Assembly: GCA_948099385.1 (NCBI GenBank)
Contig: CANUEZ040000029.1
Location: forward strand, 2,883,501-2,947,500
Origin: Fasciola hepatica
Taxonomy: Eukaryota; Platyhelminthes; Trematoda; Plagiorchiida; Fasciolidae
DNA: 64,000 nucleotides
Reading direction: 5' to 3'
Made by a program: the position numbers and the translations under genes. Below the pieces are notes generated by a model. The model was not told where the DNA came from, did not search any database, and worked only from the letters and a program-made list of their open reading frames with translations. Below, piece after piece: positions 59,501 through 64,000 of the stretch (positions are counted from its first letter, which is position 1; each line of letters begins with the position of its first letter).

Positions 59501-59670
59501 ACAAAGATCGTAGTGTTTAAGCACTAGTTCGTAGTTTTCGCCATCTGTTCAGGGATGGGTTTAATATCGTTTTGCACCCACATATGATCATTTTCCGAAA
59601 TAAATCGGTTTATCTGTTTCGCGCTTCAAATTCATGTGCGCAGATTTGTTATGTTAGTGGATTAACACAT
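56511..59670. other. No recognised gene; two charged minus-strand frames
   Basis: Minus-strand frames at 59051-59383 (110 codons, starting MMPSPMLFELKQGTKLALRE, helical and charged) and 58645-58902 (85 codons, Lys/Glu/Asn-rich) lie in the same direction. They might be pieces of one coiled-coil protein such as a retroelement ORF1, but no zinc knuckle or other motif supports that. Confidence 0.3.
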
Positions 59671-59671
59671 C

Positions 59672-59757
59672 AGCGTGCCAGATTCGGTCGCCCTAAGTGG
59701 TTTTGTTCATAGGTTATCACAGAAAAACAGGGTGGGTTTATTAGCATTTCGTGCACC
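59672..59757 (+). repeat. Short dispersed repeat shared with 41.3 kb
   Basis: CGTGCCAGATTCGGTCGCCC, TAAGTGGTTTTG, TCACAGAAAAAC and TTAGCATTTCGTGCAC align with 41335-41425. Confidence 0.5.
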
Positions 59758-59945
59758 ATATTAGTAAAATTAAACTCAGTAATATCCCGGGTTTTGTTAA
59801 ACTGCACACGTCCCTTGTCGGACTTTTAATTAGGTTTTTTCCTGTTCCAGTCACCGATGAAAACCCATTGATGGTTAAGCCTAAGAAACCTGTTTTTCGT
59901 CAGTGTTCAAGGTCAACGAACACTTTCGTTGTTCTATCCGTTCCG

Positions 59946-59972
59946 GTTTGTCTGTCTGTCTGTTTGTCTATC
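59946..59972. repeat. Imperfect (TCTG)n microsatellite
   Basis: GTTTGTCTGTCTGTCTGTTT run with variants. Confidence 0.8.
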
Positions 59973-60470
59973 TTTCTTCCTTCACGGAATCGACTCGGCT
60001 GGTGCAGTTTGTCGACCGACCGATTAGTAAGTCCCTCTGTTGTGTTTGTCGTACTTGTCGCGGTCGGTAGAGTGCTTGAATAATCGAAATATCACTTCTC
60101 CGTCCCGCAAGTCCTTGTACAGGCTGCTGCACTCTTTATTTCACAATCATGGGTGCAACGGAAGGTCACAGTTAGTGACCTCAGACGTCTACTGCACAGT
60201 AAAATGAGAACTGATGAATATGACCCTGAAATCCATGGAGTCGACATTCATGTGTTACGCCCAAATGGGTCCGGCATGATTGCAAGCTGACGGCGAAGGT
60301 GGACTGTGGACCGCCACCACCAAGACGGGTGGTAGTGGTGGGGGTCACAAACCTCGTGCCTTGGGAGCGATAGAGGACTCGATCAAAACCGACTAAATTG
60401 AGTTCAGCTTATCCGTGATGGATGTCAATAGTACGGCTGTGGGTCATGGAGGGGTAGAGTGATTTCACGG
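59973..60470. other. No recognisable gene
   Basis: Nothing recognised. Confidence 0.4.
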
Positions 60471-60478
60471 GTATTTGT

Positions 60479-60829
60479 ATGAAGACTGAAAACCCACTGA
60501 AATTTTTCGCACCCAGAAGCATGCTCATCTCGGGCCGAAATCCAGCCGGCGTCTTTCCACTCACCAAGCAGTTACTCTGCCGGCTGACCCGGCACGATAC
60601 AAGTGAATTCGTATCTCCTGATGTGAAAAATACAACGGGGTTTTCCATCGATATTCAACTGGGCCCTTGTCAGTTTGCACGTGATGACGTAACCCTAACT
60701 GAGCCATGGGTTTCATTACCGGGATGTGTGTGCGACTACCATCCAAAGTCAGCATTAGCGCGAGTTCGTTTTGAGGGCGGGAGATTGGAGATTTCAGTTC
60801 ATCATCGCTCGCTAACGGTTTCCCCCTAA
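60479..60829 (+). other. 116-codon ORF, probably fortuitous, over a repeat
   Basis: The frame runs MKTENPLKFFAPRSMLISGR ... RFEGGRLEISVHHRSLTVSP. Its second half lies in the dispersed repeat also present at 9440-9650, where the same frame is broken. No family recognised, and the opposite strand is also open over 79 codons, so GC-rich composition may explain it. Confidence 0.25.
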
Positions 60830-60850
60830 TCTTGGTGCACCCTGTACATC
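60640..60850. repeat. Dispersed repeat shared with 9.4 kb, copy 2
   Basis: Shares CCATGGGTTTCATTA, GATGACGTAAC, CTAACGGTTTCC and the edge TCTTGGTGCACCCTGTACAT with 9440-9650. The reverse-strand edge TGTACAGGGTGCACC resembles a Tc1/mariner terminal repeat next to a TA dinucleotide. Confidence 0.55.
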
Positions 60851-60869
60851 AATCTGACTCTTCATGACA

Positions 60870-62555
60870 TCGATAAATGCTGCAGATGAATCAGATACTT
60901 GTTCGCAGAGTGGTACAACTGGTAGCTTCATTTTAAGTCAAGAGCGATTCATTGGCGGCTGAAATCCTGTAATCTTTTAAATAAACGGTTTATCGTAGAG
61001 GTGATCTATATCAAACTCGGGTTTGTCTTCGAATGCTCAACAAAAGGAGTAAATCTCTAGTAAATCTCTCTAAAACAAACATACAATGCTGGGTTACACC
61101 GCGCAGTACAAATGCACAGCATTATTCTCCGAGATATTTAGTAGTTAGTCGAATCACGGATCAAAGTGGCTAGTCCACAAAGTGTCCGAAGTTTACTAAA
61201 ACGCCTAATCAATGAGACTGGCTGCATGGGATGTGTTAGACTTCCCGACTGCAGTCCATGGGACGGGAATGGGCGAAAGTTTAAAGATATTAAGTTATGT
61301 GACCAACTGCTGTGGTCATCACAGTACTTGAAAAGAAAATTTTTCATTACCTACGCAATTTCCATTTGTGCCTTCCTTTGCTTTACCAGTTGCTTTATAT
61401 TGCTGGGTGATGCAATAGGATAGCAACGAAAATCATAGAGCTGAAATGTTTGGTTTAGTTATTTCAACAGTTACCCACGTATTTTATTGCTCTGGCTTCA
61501 GTAGCCATCTCGAGCTGAAGTGTGATGCAAATGTAATTAAAAAAGAAGCTCGGTTTGTGGCTTGTAAAAATATTGACCATACGACTTAACCACTTCATCA
61601 TGAACAAACTTCGGCAGCAGTCACATACCTGGGTAAATTTTGTTCTGCGAGTGGGAATCCTTGTTTTACACAGACCGGAGAGATCCATACTTCTTTAGGA
61701 TCAATTGTGTAGATCAGAGATGCCTGATTATGTCCCTGGAATGGATTCGACAGGACTAATAACCAGTAGATTTATCACGTTTTATGTGATTTCCTGCCTT
61801 AGTTGAACACATAGTAATTCCTTCTGTGAAACAGGACATCACAGAGCCATGTATTGAATTCACTCGATTGTCTGATGATTGGAGATATCCAGTTAACCGC
61901 TGAATAGGTTGCGGTTTTCCAGCACACCGTCATCATTCGGCGCGAGATGTCCCTCCAAGTCACATTTCCGACCGCACTAGCACCGTATCACTACTTAGGT
62001 TATCCTTCCAGCAATCTTAATGCCAGCATAAGACTTTAGAGGCAGATGTAATTACGAATCAGAATAATACCTGGTAATATCAGTTTTGGAAATTTCTCGA
62101 ATAGAAACCTTTGGATTTTGATTACACTGTCCACTTAGAAAATTCATCTATACCTCCGTTCATATTTAGACGGTCAAATTACAGTGTCATTAGTGACGTG
62201 CATCAACAAGACACCGAGTTAGTACAGGCTATATTTTCGTGCCTTTAATTCATCATTCAGATCTCCCAACCGATTGAGACGCACACTGATTAGTCCTCTG
62301 TGGAAAATACGGTGCCATCCGTGGATTGGAGAACCTAATTCATATTGGGGTTCAGCAGGAGTCCAGACCTCTAAATACAGTCTGGAGCAGAAGGAACTAA
62401 ATTATAAGGGAAAATTTTGTAGTACAGAGATGACTTCCCTTATAAAGTAGTTTGATCTTATTGTTCACACAGCCGATTGGTGCTGGTTATTTATACAGCA
62501 TTTACTTATAAAATAAATCAATATGCAGTGTCAAAGCTCAGCTTCCAACTGAATG
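60870..62555. other. No recognisable gene
   Basis: An 85-codon plus frame at 61166-61423 ends in a strongly hydrophobic segment (FFITYAISICAFLCFTSCFI) but has no other support. Confidence 0.4.
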
Positions 62556-62559
62556 CCAT

Positions 62560-62630
62560 GGATGTGCTGTACAGTTGTTTCATCTCTCTCATCCTAACTG
62601 GGACTCGAGCCCGGTGTTCTATTTGCAATA
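62560..62630 (-). repeat. tRNA-derived SINE fragment, family S3 copy 2
   Basis: The minus strand has a B-box CGGGCTCGAGTCCC and a body ending GTACAGCACATCCATGGCAT, collinear with 41755-41835. The A-box side is missing; the LTR-like copy 5 starts there. Confidence 0.4.
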
Positions 62631-62633
62631 CTA

Positions 62634-62913
62634 GAACTGACAGGACGTATTGAAATCACTCCCACCCGGAATTACGCAAACCAAAATAGCAAGAATACCA
62701 AAGCATCGAAAGAGCACGTTAATTTTATTGCAGAACTGACTTGCATAAATATGATAAACCAAAGAAAGTAATTGGTAGATTAGCAATTGATCAATCACAA
62801 CGAGTTTTTGCTGTACTGCCCTCGGCGATCCTGATTGGCTGAGGCTCATTCGCTCGTGTAGCTACGAGACTATACCTGGCCATATCACGAGTGATGCCCA
62901 CTGAATCACCACA
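62634..62913 (-). repeat. LTR-like dispersed repeat, copy 5 of 5
   Basis: Minus strand: TGTGGTGATTCAGTGGGCAT ... CCAATCAGG, GTGATTGATC, ATTTATGCAAGTCAGTTCTGC, AATAAAATTAACGTGCTC ... CGTCCTGTCAGTTCTAG. An AATAAA occurs only in this copy. Confidence 0.7.
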
Positions 62914-63044
62914 CCCGAGTCACGCAAACCTCTTACCACCGGACTTTCCGAGGGCAGTCTCTTACCAGTGTGTTTCCCATCAGTGCTGCTCGAGGAAGTG
63001 AGCTCTTCCGGTACTGATTTGAAAGCTGGTAATGACTTTCCCAA

Positions 63045-63812
63045 GCTTGTTCATTGTGTCTGTGCATACGACAACTGATTGCAGTTCTTCTGAAACCAGC
63101 GGCCAATTCTACCGCTATTTGTTTAACTGCTTAGAAGCATGCGCTCATCGAGTATGGTGGTAGTTGCTGCGGTTTTTAACGCCTGAGATGGCTGTTTGGA
63201 GGATTCCGAAAAGCACATTAGGGGCCCGCTTACTATCCCGGCCGATCACAATGACAACGGCGGCCATCTCATTCAGCTGTGCTCTGACCACAAACTTTTT
63301 CTGGAGAGTACGAGCGTCTGCCATAAGAAACGGCATAGGCTCCTATGTCCTACTCCCCCATCTTTACAACGTTGGACTCAGAATGACCATACTTTCACTG
63401 GTCACAGCTGGCATAGATCGAGTGAGGGTTGTAGTTCGTTTTAGTCTACACCTATGGACTCAGACCACACCTTGGTATGTGCTTGCTTCTGTCTACGTTT
63501 CGTATGTAACGGCACCTAAGCTAAAGTCATCCGTCCCGCACAATTACTTCCATAAACGATAACCGACGATCTGCTTTCCAGGCAGAGCTGTCTGCACGGT
63601 TATCGATGCGGTCGGATGTCCAGGCCCCGAATGGACTCTGGCAAATGACTAAGGACGCCTTGGAAGCCTCTTCCAATGTCACACAAGGCTCCGGTCCACG
63701 TAGGCCACAAAGGCGATGGGTATCTTCTACATCAGTTGCTCTGTTAGATGTTCGCAGATTCATCTGTACCGGCCCAATGGCCGAGTCAGCCTGGCCAGCA
63801 ATTATTAAGTAA
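63045..63812 (+). mobile_element. RTE-type LINE, AP-endonuclease end and linker
   Basis: Across frames the plus strand gives the APE endonuclease: a YAPT-like start near 63062, CSSETSGQFYR, MVVVAAVFNA (about 63150-63180; family VVAGDFNA with the Asp changed), SEKHIRGPLTIPADHNDNGG, HLIQLCSDHKLFLESTSVCH, KKRH, QRWTQNDH (family RxQIDH), and MDSDHTLVCA (about 63455; the SDH catalytic block intact). Then the linker MRSDVQAPNGLWQMTKDALE, RRPQRRWVSSTSVALLDVRR to about 63790. Frameshifts and loss of the GDFN Asp mean no activity. No RT follows in the window. Confidence 0.85.
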
Positions 63813-63868
63813 TAAATGTCTATAGATTACGTAATGATTTGAAAGTTAAATGAGGTGACAAAGGTCAC

Positions 63869-63909
63869 GCGCGTGTGTGTGTCTCTGTGTGTGTGCATGT
63901 GTGTGTGTT
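63869..63909. repeat. Imperfect (GT)n microsatellite
   Basis: GT tract with CTCT and CA interruptions near the window end. Confidence 0.9.
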
Positions 63910-64000
63910 TATACTGGCGGGGTCTTGTCAGATAGACGAGACCACTTTTTGCAAAATCAGTTTTTGAGTGACACTTAGGTGGGATTTTAGACGACTAAAC

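Noticed and set aside
63164..63562. 132-codon plus-strand frame
   Set aside because: It overlaps the RTE endonuclease in a different frame; the endonuclease motifs (QLCSDHKLFL, MDSDH) lie mainly in the neighbouring frame.
1..64000. CRISPR arrays, bacterial operons, rRNA genes
   Set aside because: No regularly spaced direct repeats, no Shine-Dalgarno-led gene strings and no rRNA signature; the sequence is clearly eukaryotic.

Overview
This window is eukaryotic, repeat-rich DNA without any complete host gene. There are no operons, no prokaryotic signals and no open frame above about 160 codons. The recognisable content is broken transposable elements: non-LTR retrotransposons of the RTE and CR1-like types, Penelope-like elements with a GIY-YIG endonuclease, Ty3/gypsy fragments with a CsRn1-like gag knuckle, and tRNA-derived short repeats, plus many (CA)n/(GT)n tracts. 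This mix at moderate AT content fits a parasitic flatworm, most likely a trematode fluke. That is an inference from element types; no host gene confirms the species.

Layout. 1-9.7 kb: CR1-like RT remnant (-), gypsy integrase remnant (+) ending at a 285-bp LTR-like repeat, and a Penelope-like element (+). 9.7-12.5 kb: two adjacent RTE pieces (-) separated by a tRNA-like short repeat. 13-27 kb: mostly anonymous, with two candidate exons (-, 15.7-16.4 kb), one half of an inverted repeated ORF (13.5 kb and 26.2 kb) and several perfect hairpins. 27.8-30.2 kb: second Penelope-like element (-), then a SINE carrying (GT)n and followed by (CA)n. 30-43 kb: anonymous DNA with SINE copies, microsatellites and inverted repeats. 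43.2-45.5 kb: the best preserved LINE (-), abutting the second LTR-like repeat. 46-51.4 kb: two exon-like minus-strand frames with strong acceptors flank a deleted gypsy element (+). 52.7-56.5 kb: a LINE 3' end (+), then a CR1-like LINE (-) interrupted and bounded by a head-to-head pair of the LTR-like repeat. 59.7-63.9 kb: short dispersed repeats, a SINE fragment, the fifth LTR-like copy and an RTE endonuclease fragment (+).

No genes work together here in a pathway sense. The coherent story is nested insertion and decay of transposable elements in what is probably intergenic or large-intron DNA. The most interesting unexplained items are a five-copy, about 280-bp family with CCAAT and TATA-like elements at conserved positions, two gypsy fragments sharing identical lesions, an inverted ORF-bearing repeat, and a set of minus-strand exon candidates. 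All similarities were judged by eye; no database search was run.
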